Assembly: GCA_016222945.1 (NCBI GenBank)
Contig: JACRPY010000004.1
Location: forward strand, 434,001 to 498,000
DNA from: Methanobacterium sp.
GTDB lineage: Archaea; Methanobacteriota; Methanobacteria; Methanobacteriales; Methanobacteriaceae
Direction: 5' to 3'
Length of the DNA stretch: 64,000 bases
Shown: positions 19,208 through 28,300 of the stretch, piece after piece
How the letters are laid out: the number at the start of each line of letters is the position of its first letter
Numbering within the stretch: position 1 is the stretch's first letter
Made by a program: the position numbers and the translations under genes
Notes under the pieces: generated by a model
Database searches by the model: none
Seen by the model: only the letters and a program-made list of their open reading frames with translations
Told to the model about the DNA's origin: nothing

Positions 19208-21034
19208 TTAAATCTGTGATTTATACAATTCCCTAAATCGTCCCTTTTCTTTGTTAATAAGTTCATTTAACGTTCCTGATTCTACTAATTTTCCATTTTC
19301 TATTAAATAAATGATATCTGCATTTTTAATGGAAGAAAACCTGTGTGCAATAACCAATATGGTCATTTTACCATGTAGCTTCAAAATAGAGTCTTGAATA
19401 ATTTTTTCATTTTCAGAATCTAAGTTACTGGTTGCTTCATCTAAGATAAGTAAAGTAGGTTTGCTTAATAGTGCTCGAGCAAGAGTTAAACGCTGTTTTT
19501 CCCCACCTGAAAGTCGTACTCCCCGATCTCCAACAACCGTTTCCAGTTCATCAGGTAATTTAGAAATGAATTTTCGAGCTGCAGCCATCTGCAGTGCATT
19601 TTCAATATCAGATCTATTTGCGTCAGGATTAGCTACAATCAGATTATTTAGTATTGTATCATGGAAAAGAAAAGGATCCTGGGCTACATATCCTATTTGA
19701 TCCCTCCAATTAAGAATATTTTTGGAATTTAAAGCATTATCATCTACCATTACATTCCCATCTGTAGGATTAATAAGCCCCATAATTATATCTGCAACAG
19801 TACTCTTTCCTGCTCCAGAAGGGCCGATTATTGCAGTTGTTTTTCCTGCAGGGATTACCAGATTAATGTCCTGGACTGCGTGGACACCCATGTCTTCATT
19901 GTAATTAAATGAAACATTATCAAGCCAGATTTCATTATTCATTGTTATTTTCTCTTGTTTTAGATAGTACAACTCCGATTCTATTTCACAGCTTTCTTTA
20001 ATCTTCATTACATTGGAAAATGATGGCAACATATTTATAAAATACTGGTAATTTTGTTGTATTGTGGAAAATTTAGGTATCATGCGTATAAAAAGAAATA
20101 TAAGCAATAATAATGATGCTGTCGGAATTAAAAGTACGTCTATTATAATAATTACTAAAATACTTAAGATTATAACAGATAATATGCTGAAAAGAAATGT
20201 TACGTCTGCATAATTTTTTACTGTGTCTATATAGCTAAGTTTCAGCCGATCATTGAGTTTTTCAAATTCATTAACATTTTGACTTTCCATTCTGAAGCTT
20301 TTTATTGTTTTCATTCCATCTAAATGTTCTAAGACTGTAGAATAAAATTTTTTGACTTCTTTTGAAATTTCTTCACCCCTAATCTGGGCTAAATTCGTTT
20401 TCCGCTTAAGTAGAACTATTATAAATATTCCCACTAAAAATGTTATTACAGTGATTTCCAAGGATATTTTTAATGCAAATAGGAAATATATAAAAATTAC
20501 AGCAATATTTGTTATAAGATATAATAATTCATATGTTCCCATGCCAATCCTATCAATTTCATTAGTTAATGCATGAGCAAAATCAGAAGAACGGTTTTTT
20601 GAAAAAAATAGCCATTTAGAATTAGTAATGGCAGAATATAATTGATTTCTAAGGTATGAACCATATTCATATTCAATATTGGCTATTTGTATTGACTGCA
20701 ACCTGTAAATAAAGGCATTCAATCCCATAATAACTACAAATAAGGTTAATACGCTGATTAATGTTGGTTTTATACCAAAATATGCAAATAACTGGAATAA
20801 AAAGTTTTCAATTTGATTAAGAGCACCATATTGTACATCTAAACCAACTAATTGTAACAATGGCACCAATAAAATTAAGCCTATTCCCTCAGTTAAGCTA
20901 ATAAACACCATTAATATCAAAGTTAATGTGATATTTTTAGGTATTACATGAATTAGACTATCTAAATATTTTTTAATAGTAGAATCTACTATTTTCGAGA
21001 GAAATCTGCTGTTTTTAGGCATGAAAAAACCCAT
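19208..21034 (-). CDS. ABC exporter of the lasso peptide cluster (D protein)
   Basis: 608 residues: six transmembrane helices followed by a nucleotide-binding domain, so membrane and ATPase parts are fused as in peptide and lipid exporters. Walker A is GPSGAGKST, the signature is LSGGEKQR and Walker B is LLILDEATS. It follows the HPr-kinase-like gene by 23 bases and is the last gene of the run B1-B2-C-A-K-D. In lasso clusters the D protein exports the finished peptide and often gives self-protection. No peptidase domain is visible. The start at 21034 has no strong ribosome site; an ATG four codons later is possible. Confidence 0.85.
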   Translation of the reverse strand: MGFFMPKNSRFLSKIVDSTIKKYLDSLIHVIPKNITLTLILMVFISLTEGIGLILLVPLLQLVGLDVQYGALNQIENFLFQLFAYFGIKPTLISVLTLFVVIMGLNAFIYRLQSIQIANIEYEYGSYLRNQLYSAITNSKWLFFSKNRSSDFAHALTNEIDRIGMGTYELLYLITNIAVIFIYFLFALKISLEITVITFLVGIFIIVLLKRKTNLAQIRGEEISKEVKKFYSTVLEHLDGMKTIKSFRMESQNVNEFEKLNDRLKLSYIDTVKNYADVTFLFSILSVIILSILVIIIIDVLLIPTASLLLLIFLFIRMIPKFSTIQQNYQYFINMLPSFSNVMKIKESCEIESELYYLKQEKITMNNEIWLDNVSFNYNEDMGVHAVQDINLVIPAGKTTAIIGPSGAGKSTVADIIMGLINPTDGNVMVDDNALNSKNILNWRDQIGYVAQDPFLFHDTILNNLIVANPDANRSDIENALQMAAARKFISKLPDELETVVGDRGVRLSGGEKQRLTLARALLSKPTLLILDEATSNLDSENEKIIQDSILKLHGKMTILVIAHRFSSIKNADIIYLIENGKLVESGTLNELINKEKGRFRELYKSQI

Positions 21035-21057
21035 GAATTATTTTTCTAAGTCCTAAT

Positions 21058-21972
21058 TTATTTTAAGTCATTGAAACAATCATTTTCTATCTTTTTTACC
21101 AATTCTGATAGTTCTTCAAATGATTTATTAACTTTCAATGAGCGTATTGTGACATCATCCATTAATTTAGAACATTGCTTGAAATTTAATGATTTATCTT
21201 TATTTTGAAAGAATATAAAACAGTAAGAATTATGAATTAATTCCATTAAAGCTTTTTGAGGCTTAGGATTTTCAATATAAGAATTTAAAGCTTCCTCAAT
21301 AATATAAACTCTTTTTAAAGGTAAAATTTCACAAGAAAAATTAGGTGTAGTGCAATGAAAACGTTCTTCTGGCCCTAAAATTATTTTTGGTATCTCCTGA
21401 TTGTCCCACATTATATTAATCATTTTCGATGAAAGTTTTGTTTGAGGTAAACCCGAAAAAACAAGAGATTTATCCTCATCAGTTTGAATTACAAGAATAT
21501 CATCAGTTATTAAGGAATATCCTTGGTTATTTAATGCCATAGCAAGAGTAGATTTGCCAATTCCAGAATAACCTAAAAATGCAACTGCATAATTGGCAAT
21601 TTTTACTGCACTTGCATGTAAAACTAAAAATCCTTTCAAATAAAGCAAAGTCGCGATAACTGGGCCCCAAATATAAGAATTAAGAGTGTAAACATCTGCA
21701 TTATCTTCTGGAGAAACTACAATTTCACTATCAGATACTTCAAAGGTCCCTACACCTTTCCAATAAAGATAATATTCATTATCATTGCCTTTACTAATCT
21801 TAAAGAACTTATTACTAACTATTTCTTTTGATAATGAAGAATCAACATTTCCAAGCTGAATTATAACATCTAATTCTGTTGATTCATCATTTTCAATTGT
21901 ATTATCTTTAGAATTAATTTTTAACCCAATATTTAAACCATACGCTTTATAATAATTCAAATCATGCCCCAT
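21058..21972 (-). CDS. HPr-kinase-like protein of the lasso cluster (K protein)
   Basis: 304 residues. LHASAVKI leads into the P-loop GYSGIGKST (about 134-142) and the acidic GYSLITDDILVI (about 151-162), the pattern of HPr kinase/phosphorylase-like domains. In paeninodin-type lasso clusters a kinase of this family phosphorylates the C-terminal serine of the precursor. The predicted precursor here ends in Asn, so the target must differ if the enzyme is active on it: Thr14 and Thr10 of the core are candidates. The gene starts 64 bases after the precursor gene, beyond a hairpin. Confidence 0.82.
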   Translation of the reverse strand: MGHDLNYYKAYGLNIGLKINSKDNTIENDESTELDVIIQLGNVDSSLSKEIVSNKFFKISKGNDNEYYLYWKGVGTFEVSDSEIVVSPEDNADVYTLNSYIWGPVIATLLYLKGFLVLHASAVKIANYAVAFLGYSGIGKSTLAMALNNQGYSLITDDILVIQTDEDKSLVFSGLPQTKLSSKMINIMWDNQEIPKIILGPEERFHCTTPNFSCEILPLKRVYIIEEALNSYIENPKPQKALMELIHNSYCFIFFQNKDKSLNFKQCSKLMDDVTIRSLKVNKSFEELSELVKKIENDCFNDLK

Positions 21973-22002
21973 TTATCTAAAAATTTTTAATTAACTTTTT
22001 TA

Positions 22003-22034
22003 ATAAAAAAAATTAGTTCAGTAGTTTGAACTAA
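22003..22034 (-). terminator. Intrinsic terminator/attenuator after the lasso precursor gene
   Basis: An eight-base perfect stem, TTAGTTCA (22013-22020) with TGAACTAA (22027-22034), encloses a six-base loop. On the minus strand it is followed at once by a run of eight T (22012 down to about 22005). It begins two bases after the precursor stop codon. Such a partial terminator would keep precursor transcripts in excess over the kinase and exporter transcripts, a layout common in peptide clusters. Confidence 0.7.
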
Positions 22035-22036
22035 AA

Positions 22037-22168
22037 TTAATTTCTTGTCTTTCCTACAGTACCATCTCCTCTTTTACCGCTGGTACCCCATGTTAATTTC
22101 TTAGCATCACCATGAACTGTTAATTCCGGTTTAGAATATTGTTTTTTAATCTTATTTTTTGAATCCAT
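22037..22168 (-). CDS. Lasso peptide precursor (A)
   Basis: A 43-residue peptide. Residues 11-26 read YSKPELTVHGDAKKLT, an exact fit to the leader motif YxxPxLxxxGxxxxxT bound by PqqD-like recognition elements. Thr26 then takes the conserved penultimate leader position, Trp27 is the last leader residue, and the core is GTSGKRGDGTVGKTRN. Gly1 is the usual first core residue and Asp8 is at the right distance for an eight-residue macrolactam ring, leaving an eight-residue tail GTVGKTRN. GAGG lies seven bases before the ATG. The gene lies between C and K, and its size and place are as expected. No experimental proof. Confidence 0.9.
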   Translation of the reverse strand: MDSKNKIKKQYSKPELTVHGDAKKLTWGTSGKRGDGTVGKTRN

Positions 22169-22240
22169 CTTTAAGCCTCAATTATATTTTAGTATTTTAA
22201 TCTTATTTAATATTTGGAATAATAAATATAAACTTTACCT
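22169..22240 (-). promoter_or_regulatory. Probable promoter and ribosome site of the lasso precursor gene
   Basis: On the minus strand a TATA-like GTTTATATTT (22233-22224) is preceded by the purine-rich GGTAAA, a plausible BRE. About 55 bases downstream comes the ATG with GAGG at 22179-22176. The precursor could therefore be transcribed separately from the upstream C gene, 97 bases away. Transcript mapping would decide. Confidence 0.5.
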
Positions 22241-22265
22241 TAACATGAATATTGGATAAAACAAT

Positions 22266-24158
22266 TTAAGTACCTTTTTTTAATAGCCACATATACAAAT
22301 TAATTACTTTCCATAATAAATAAGGCTCATCACCTAAATATAAAGATTTTAATTCTTTTGATTCAAATTCACGAAATACTTCACTTATTGAATTAAGATC
22401 TATGTATTTTCCAATAGAATCATCATCATTGAGAATATTTTTAAATTGTTCTTTACCAAAATTTTGAAGATCACTATTAAAGTTTGAGTCGAAAAATGTC
22501 TTATCATGCCTAAATTGAATTTCTGGAGGAATAATATTCTCCATTGCACGACGCATGATGATCCTATCCCACCCATCACTTAACTGCTGATCTGGAGGCA
22601 AAGACAGACAAAATTCTAACAATCTTTTGTCCATGAAAGGAAAACGAAACTCCATTGAAGATGCTGCAGCTATTTGATCAAACTCTTCAAGTATCATCTG
22701 ATAAAAACCAGAACTAAGCTCATAAAACTGGTTATTTCGAACATTTTTTCCCTTATTCTTCAAATATTCATTCATAATTTCATAACGCTCTTTTAGATTT
22801 ATTTTTTTTGCAAAATCTTTATTTATGATCTTTTTTTCATGATTTTTGTATGTGAAATCCTGGCTTAAAAATTTCCAGATGTTCTTTAAAAATTCTGGAG
22901 CCAAAGGACCCATTACTTCATAAAACAGTATTTCAAAAGGATTAACATGTGTAAGCTTGGATGTTGCTTTAATTTCCTTTATCATCATTTTAAACCTTTT
23001 CTTTCGGGCAAGTTCTTCTAAAAGACAGTTACCTCTTCCCACTGCAGCATCGCCTTCAAAACCATTTAAAAGAACCCTTACACCTTCTTCTTGAGCTTTT
23101 TTGTAGAGAAACCAGAATACATACATACTATGAGCTGATGGAGGCGTTTCCTTTGGCCATAAAGGATTTTCCATTACTTCAAATGGATTTATTCCATCAC
23201 TTTCAATAAAATAGGAATCCATATCACACCATTTTGAAACTATTTTTGAATAATTACTCTCATCACAATCAGTTAAATCCTTAAAAACAATGGAAAATGT
23301 TTTCAATCTTTTTTTATCTTTTGATAAAATTTTTTGTGACATGCATGAAACAGAAGATGAGTCCAATCCTCCGCTTAATTCTGATCCAACTGGAAAAGCA
23401 CTTCTTAAGCGACATTTAACAGCTTCTTTAAATATATCATGAAATGCTTTGGCATATTCTTCATCAGAACCTAAATTTAATTCATTTGAAGGATCAAGTG
23501 TCCAGTATTGCTTTAACTCATTTTTTTTAAAATCAATACTGATTGAATGAGCTGCAGGTAGCCTGTATATCTCTTGATAGAACGTATTTTTCCTGTCTTC
23601 ATCCATAGAGATTATGTAATCTGCAATTTTCACTTCATTGAGCTTGCAAGGTATTTCTTGAACACTTAATAATGCTTTGATTTCTATTGCAAAATAGAAG
23701 CTATCATCTGATAAATGATAATAAAAGGGTTTAACACCCATATGATCTCTTGCACAAAACAGTTTTTCTTTATTTTTATCCCATATAGCAAATGCAAAAT
23801 CACCTAATAATTTTTCAGGGCATTCCTCACCCCATTTTTGATAAGACTTTAAAATAATTTCACTGTCTGTAATAATCTTTCCCGATTTTTCCAGTTTTAA
23901 TACCCTAATAAGTTCATTTCTATTATCAATTCTTGCATCAGCCGTAATAGCCAATCCCTTTTCTTCATCAAAAAAAGGTAGATTTTCATTTAACGATTCA
24001 GGAGTTGTATGCAGCATTTGATGACCAAAAGCAGCATTTCCATTAATCCAAATATCTGAGCCATCAAGTCCTCTGTATGAAAGGGTATCATTCATTTTTT
24101 TAATTAATTCCAAATTAACTGATTTATCTTTTAAAAAAATCCCTGTAATGGCACTCAT
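22266..24158 (-). CDS. Asparagine-synthetase-like lasso peptide macrolactam synthetase (C protein)
   Basis: 630 residues: an N-terminal class-II glutaminase-like domain (1 to about 200) and a C-terminal synthetase domain with the PP-loop SGGLDSSS (262-269). The first residues are MSAITGIF where asparagine synthetase has MCGITGIF, so the catalytic Cys2 is missing and glutamine cannot be used as ammonia donor. This is what is expected of a lasso cyclase, which activates an Asp or Glu side chain as an AMP ester for attack by the core N-terminus. The ATG overlaps the B2 stop (ATGA). The precursor gene follows. Confidence 0.88.
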   Translation of the reverse strand: MSAITGIFLKDKSVNLELIKKMNDTLSYRGLDGSDIWINGNAAFGHQMLHTTPESLNENLPFFDEEKGLAITADARIDNRNELIRVLKLEKSGKIITDSEIILKSYQKWGEECPEKLLGDFAFAIWDKNKEKLFCARDHMGVKPFYYHLSDDSFYFAIEIKALLSVQEIPCKLNEVKIADYIISMDEDRKNTFYQEIYRLPAAHSISIDFKKNELKQYWTLDPSNELNLGSDEEYAKAFHDIFKEAVKCRLRSAFPVGSELSGGLDSSSVSCMSQKILSKDKKRLKTFSIVFKDLTDCDESNYSKIVSKWCDMDSYFIESDGINPFEVMENPLWPKETPPSAHSMYVFWFLYKKAQEEGVRVLLNGFEGDAAVGRGNCLLEELARKKRFKMMIKEIKATSKLTHVNPFEILFYEVMGPLAPEFLKNIWKFLSQDFTYKNHEKKIINKDFAKKINLKERYEIMNEYLKNKGKNVRNNQFYELSSGFYQMILEEFDQIAAASSMEFRFPFMDKRLLEFCLSLPPDQQLSDGWDRIIMRRAMENIIPPEIQFRHDKTFFDSNFNSDLQNFGKEQFKNILNDDDSIGKYIDLNSISEVFREFESKELKSLYLGDEPYLLWKVINLYMWLLKKGT

Positions 24159-24589
24159 TGCGTTTTCTCACCTAAATCAATTAATGGAATATATTCTGTT
24201 TCTGATTCGCCTAAAACTATTTTGTTATCAACTTCAAGCCACGCATGTGATTCTAATTTACCATTATCCTTGCAAACACCTATCTTTATGCTTGAGTTGT
24301 AATTTTCTCTTTTAAGTAAAATCTGAGCTGCCAGAGCACGTGTAAGACATGTGCATAATGGAACATATTTGCTGGTTATATCTACAGAGTATAATATTTT
24401 ATTTATGGATATTTTATGATTTGTATTCTTTTTATCATTATTTACAGTTAAATCTCCACTAATTTTTTGAATATAAGAAAAAGGAAGTATCCACAGCATT
24501 ATCCGTACAATCCACAGTAAAATAAATGATTTAATTAAAATATATTTTTCAAAAGTGCTGGATTTTAATAATATATTATTCATCCTCAT
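24155..24589 (-). CDS. Transglutaminase-like lasso leader peptidase (B2 protein)
   Basis: About 144 residues. The cysteine-protease triad of the transglut_core3 type is visible: Cys in CTCLTRALA, His in ESHAWLEVD and the Asp after it. The N-terminal half has hydrophobic stretches, as is common in B2 proteins. I chose the ATG at 24589 because GAGG lies six bases upstream; a TTG at 24601 overlaps that site. It overlaps the C gene by four bases. Its expected job is to cut the precursor after the TW dipeptide and free Gly1 for ring closure. Confidence 0.87.
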   Translation of the reverse strand: MRMNNILLKSSTFEKYILIKSFILLWIVRIMLWILPFSYIQKISGDLTVNNDKKNTNHKISINKILYSVDITSKYVPLCTCLTRALAAQILLKRENYNSSIKIGVCKDNGKLESHAWLEVDNKIVLGESETEYIPLIDLGEKTQ

Positions 24590-24602
24590 TAATAACCTCA
24601 AA

Positions 24603-24718
24603 ATCTCTCAAACCATTTGGGTTTGGAGCACAAATCGAAGATTTCTAAGCTTTGATTTTGGGTTCAGGAAAATCCCTCAAAAACCTACGGTTTTTGAAAG
24701 CCCTGTTTTCCTTCAACC
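24603..24718. repeat. Two REP-like palindromic elements in the B1-B2 junction
   Basis: The inner stem CAAAAACC-TAC-GGTTTTTG spans 24678-24696. Outer arms GGTT..GGAAAA (24661-24672) and TTTTCC..AACC (24706-24718) extend it. A second, imperfect palindrome with arms CTCAAACC and GGTTTGGAG begins at about 24607. Related elements occur at 59769 and 60418. The last ten codons of B1 are encoded inside the first element and its TAG stop lies partly in the loop. Confidence 0.65.
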
Positions 24719-24987
24719 TCAACAAGACCTTTATCTAAAAGTTTCTGAATTAAAATCAATAAATCTTCTTTGCATGTGTCTTCTTCAACATCATATTCAT
24801 CCACGATTGCATCACAAATTTCAGTTAAACTTCTGGGTTTTTGGATTAAATCCCATATAAATGCACCTGAATTATTTAATCCATAATATACGCCATCTTT
24901 AAGGCCTAAAATCACTATTTCATCTTCTACATTACAATAAACAGATTTTTTGGCCATAATAATTGAAGAACTTGATAATTTGTTCAT
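24685..24987 (-). CDS. PqqD-like RiPP recognition element of the lasso cluster (B1 protein)
   Basis: 100 residues with the PqqD winged-helix pattern: DEIVILGLKDGVYYGLNNSGAFIWDLI followed by SLTEICDAIVDEYDV and LIQKLLDKGLVEV. In split-B lasso systems this protein binds the YxxPxL leader motif and presents the precursor to B2 and C. Its last ten residues (VEGKQGFQKP) lie in a palindromic repeat and look like an extension acquired when the repeat landed on the 3' end. GGGG lies about 11 bases before the ATG. It is the first gene of the lasso operon. Confidence 0.87.
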   Translation of the reverse strand: MNKLSSSSIIMAKKSVYCNVEDEIVILGLKDGVYYGLNNSGAFIWDLIQKPRSLTEICDAIVDEYDVEEDTCKEDLLILIQKLLDKGLVEVEGKQGFQKP

Positions 24988-25314
24988 ATATAATATATCC
25001 CCTTAATCTTCTTAAATTTTATTTGATTAATTTGTTATTTATCAATTTATAATTCATTTTCATAAATAATGTTTTATAAAAGTAGTTCATTATATTCATT
25101 AAATTCACTTATTTTTTTAAAATTGAGCAAAGATTTTAAATAGTATAAATGTGTAAAATTATATTCACATAAAAACCTCAATTCATTTATAAGGATGTTA
25201 CAAATTTCACATTAAATTCACTTATTTTTTTGATATTGTGAAAAAATTCACATCCCATGAAAAAATGAATTTAGAAAATTCAATTTCATTACGCTTCAAA
25301 AAGAGGTAAAAAAT
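24988..25314. promoter_or_regulatory. Divergent intergenic region between lasso operon and adhesin
   Basis: No gene. It holds a 21-base exact direct repeat (25098-25118 and 25211-25231; core AAATTCACTTATTTTTTT), the dyad TGTGAAAAAATTCACA (25237-25252) and a second dyad TGAATTT-AGA-AAATTCA (25266-25282). On the minus strand AATTATAAATT near 25055-25045 could be the TATA box for B1. The repeats favour control of the adhesin gene, and possibly of the lasso operon as well. Confidence 0.6.
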
Positions 25315-28300
25315 ATGTATAAAGCTATAAAAGGAGGTGAAAAAAGTTTGATACCAACAGCAAAAATTAAAATCAAAAATTATCACGCTTATCTTATCAT
25401 AATAGGAGCCATTATCTTAATGGCTTCTTTGTCCATGCAAACTGCAAGTGCAGCAGATATTTATGTCAATGACACAGGAAGCGACACAACAGGTACGGGA
25501 ACAATAGATAATCCTTATAAAACAATTAGTTATGGAATTACACGAGCAAGTACTACAAGTACTGATACCATAAATCTTAACGCAGCAACCTTTAACACTT
25601 ATAATGCTGACGCTACACACAGAGATTACAATATAACAATAGCCAAAAACGTTAATATTAACGGTGCAGGCCACGACCAGACCATAATCAACCCTGCAGG
25701 AAGAGGATGGGCATTTACTGTCACTGCAGGATTCACTGTAAACATATCCAATTTAACAATCACAAACGGAAATAAAGCAGGTACAGGCGGAGCTATCCAA
25801 AATGCAGGAACACTAACATTAACTGATTGTAACTTCACCAGTAATACTGCACAGAATGGTGGTGCAATTTACAATACAGGTACCTTAACTGTAACAGGAA
25901 GTACTTTCAGAAGCAACCGCGCTACAGGAACTGGTACAAATAACGGTGGTGCCATTTGGAATAGTGGTACTTTAACTGCAACTGGGAACAATTTCCTAAA
26001 TAACGCAGCAGATAATAATGGTGGTGCCCTTTACAATAATAATGGTGTTACAAGTACTGCAAACCTTCAATTTAACCGAATTATTGGGAATACTGCCCCT
26101 ACCGGTAGTAACATAAGACAAAACGGCGGAACAGTAACAGCAAACAACAACTGGTGGGGATCTAATGGAGGAGCAGTAGGAATATCTGGTTTTACAGTCT
26201 CAACATATCTTGTTCTGACAGTAACTCCTCTTGATAACTTTATTCCAGCAACCAGTAATTCAATTGTAAAAGTAGACTTATTACATGATAATACTGGAAC
26301 TTACTATGATCCTGCTTCAGGACATGTCCCAGACGGAATACTCGTAACATTATTCGCTTTGAATCCTACCACTATAGGTTCATTATCCCAAACAACAGGA
26401 ACTATTGTTAATGGTGCTGCAACAACAACATTCACAGGAAACGCCAATACTGGAACAGCTACGGTAAGTGCAACAGTAGATACAATAACTTCAAGTGGAA
26501 CAATCACTATAGGTGGGGGTAAGAATGATGTTTATGTCTCACAAACAGGTAATGACACCACAGGAGACGGAAGCCAAAGTAGACCATACTTTACTATTCT
26601 AAAAGGATATAATAGTGTTTACTCTCGTGGAAACATTCACATAATAGGATCAGCGACATCTTACACTGGAGCAAGTAACAAAAACTTAACAATCAACAAA
26701 AACGTTAACATAATGGGCGAAAGTGGAACTGTAACTCTAGATGCTCAAGATTCAGGTAGATTTTTTACAATAAACCACGAATACACAGTTACATTGTCTA
26801 ACATAACGTTCACAAATGGTAATGTAGGTACCACTGCTAATGGTGGAGCTCTTTACAATGACGGTAATTTGACTGTAACAAACTGTATTTTTACAGGTAA
26901 CGACGCAGATTGTGGTGGTGCCATATGGAATACCATGTTTTTGACTGTAACTGACAGTAATTTTACAAGCAACACTGCTGCAAGAGATGGAGGAGGTATT
27001 TGTACTGGAAACGGTCAAACAGATCCTATAAGTAGTATTGTAACTGTAACTAACTGTATTTTTACCAGTAACAGTGCACAATGGGGTGGTGCTATATGGA
27101 ATCGTAGCCCTTCATTAACTGTAACTAAAAGCACTTTTACAAGCAACACAGCTTCACAGTATGGTGGTGCCATTAGAAACTGGGTTAATGCAGTAGTAAC
27201 AGAAAACACTTTCACAGGTAACAGTGCAACAACTGGTGGTGCAGCTATATCCACATATAATGGTGGTAGTACTATTGCTCATTTCAACAGACTTATAGGA
27301 AACGGTGTTAATGAAATGCACCTTGCAGCAGGAACAGTCGATGCTACAGATAACTGGTGGGGATCTAACACAAGTCCTTCAGCAAAAGTAGATGCTGCAG
27401 TTAACGTCAGTACTTGGTTAATACTCAGTATTACTGCAGTTCCAGATTCTATCCCTAAACTTGCTAATTCATGGTTAACTGGACTTTTAACAATTAATTC
27501 AAATGGTGTTGACACCTCAAGCTTAGGTCATGTACCTGACGGTATAAATATGGGCTTTGCATTTGTTAATTTAGGAGTTAATTTAGGATCTGTAAGTCCA
27601 ACTACAAGAACAACACTTAATGGTTTAGCTACTTCAACATTTACAGCATTAAACACTAATGGTGTTGCAAGAGTTTCAACAACAGTTGACGGTGTAACCG
27701 TATACACAGACATTGTAATCGGAGACCGAACAGACCTTGCAGTAACCAACACATTAGACTACGATGACTCAGTCGTCTACCTTAAAGATACAGGCATATT
27801 TTATATAACTGTACATAATAACGGGCCGGATGATGCTACAGGAGTCACAGTAACCATACAAATACCTACTGGATTCCAAGTACTTGCAATTAACCCACAT
27901 GTAGGAACCTATAATGCAGGAACTAACACTTGGACTATAGGAAACCTCAGTAACAATGGAACAGCATATCTGGACTTAATATTAAAAGTAATCCAACCGA
28001 ACGTAACATTAACAACTAATGCAACTGTTACAGGGACTCAAGAAGACCCAAATATGAGTAACAATGTTGCACGTAAAACAGTAACCATAAGCCCATCAGC
28101 AGACATAGCTGTAACCCAAACTGTATCTAATCTTACTCCAAACACAGGAAATCCAATCACCATAACGGTAACAGCATCAAACAACGGGCCACAAACAGCA
28201 AATAATGTTGTAGTTTTCTACAGACCGCCAGCAGGACTTAATGCAGTTGTAACACCATCTGCAGGAACCACTTATAACTCTGGAACTGGTCAATGGATTA

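Noticed and set aside
22266..24158. Housekeeping asparagine synthetase
   Set aside because: The glutaminase Cys is missing and the gene is coupled to B2 and the lasso precursor.
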